A stretch of DNA of 64,000 nucleotides from Amaranthus tricolor (Eukaryota > Streptophyta > Magnoliopsida > Caryophyllales > Amaranthaceae): positions 13,203,434 through 13,267,433 of the forward strand of contig NC_080052.1 in NCBI RefSeq assembly GCF_026212465.1, given 5' to 3'. This document shows positions 63,906-64,000 of this stretch, one piece after another. The translations under genes were made by a program, and so were the position numbers. The notes below the pieces were generated by a model. It was not told the DNA's origin. It searched no databases and saw only the letters and a list, made by a program, of their open reading frames with translations. The stretch's first letter is position 1. The number at the start of each line of letters is the position of its first letter.

Positions 63906-64000
63906 CCTGTTCCCATTTGATCAGGAAACCTTGAGGGCAGAATCCTGCTGTTCCAGGAGATGTCTATTATGAACGAGTGAATGGAAGAAGTGTACTCTAC
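63906..64000 (+). other. Leader of the right-hand retrotransposon
   Basis: 95 bases of internal sequence cut by the window edge. An ATG at 63960 is followed by a TGA after five codons, so it either is not the gag start or is mutated. Confidence 0.6.

Overview
This is repeat-dense nuclear DNA from a flowering plant, most likely a eudicot. The evidence is the set of elements present (a chromodomain Ty3/gypsy element, an Athila-type gypsy element, a sirevirus-like copia element, an L1-type LINE and CACTA/En-Spm elements) together with AT-rich DNA and GT-AG introns. I cannot name the species. No intact host gene, tRNA, rRNA, CRISPR array or prokaryotic operon is visible. Almost everything is transposon-derived, and every long coding region carries stops or frameshifts.

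Layout. 1-9439: minus-strand chromovirus (Tekay/Del-like) whose 3' end lies beyond the left edge; its 5' LTR (6335-9439) contains an ~810-bp AT microsatellite. It sits inside a 5'-truncated minus-strand LINE (9440 to about 12316). 12317-12626: unclassified spacer. 12627 to about 23471: plus-strand autonomous-type CACTA element (CACTA-1) with a tnp2 transposase pseudogene and an 11-exon second gene that joins a plant-transposase domain to an Ulp1-like protease domain; its 3' terminus is missing. 23472-34434: rearranged Athila DNA with ~1.1-kb inverted arms, and two LTRs abutting in opposite orientation at 24629-24634. 34435-38112: 3' part of a minus-strand sirevirus-like copia element (LTR, several polypurine tracts, env-like ORF). 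38113-62405: a second CACTA element (CACTA-2), minus strand, inserted at the start of that env-like ORF and then massively amplified internally. 62406-64000: 5' LTR, primer-binding site and leader of a plus-strand retrotransposon inserted into the CACTA-2 array.

The most unusual feature is CACTA-2. An ~169-bp monomer, found once in the tnp2-tnpA spacer and several times in a late intron of the Ulp1 part of CACTA-1, has become a satellite. It is arranged in higher-order units of about 2.7 kb. Each unit holds satellite monomers, one ~0.6-kb LTR-like insertion with its target duplication, a tnpA exon-1 fragment and a tnp2 C-terminal (DUF4216) fragment. Units alternate between two variants and are nested in a ~7.2-kb period. 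A younger 8.8-kb tandem duplication (37993-46776 and 46777-55576), joined at the 6-bp microhomology TTCTAA, re-copied the CACTA terminus with 120 bp of flanking env-like ORF. The array probably continues beyond the right-hand retrotransposon.

Relative order read from the nesting: LINE, then chromovirus; Athila, then sirevirus-like element, then CACTA-2, then internal amplification, then 8.8-kb duplication, with the right-hand retrotransposon inserted after the array existed.
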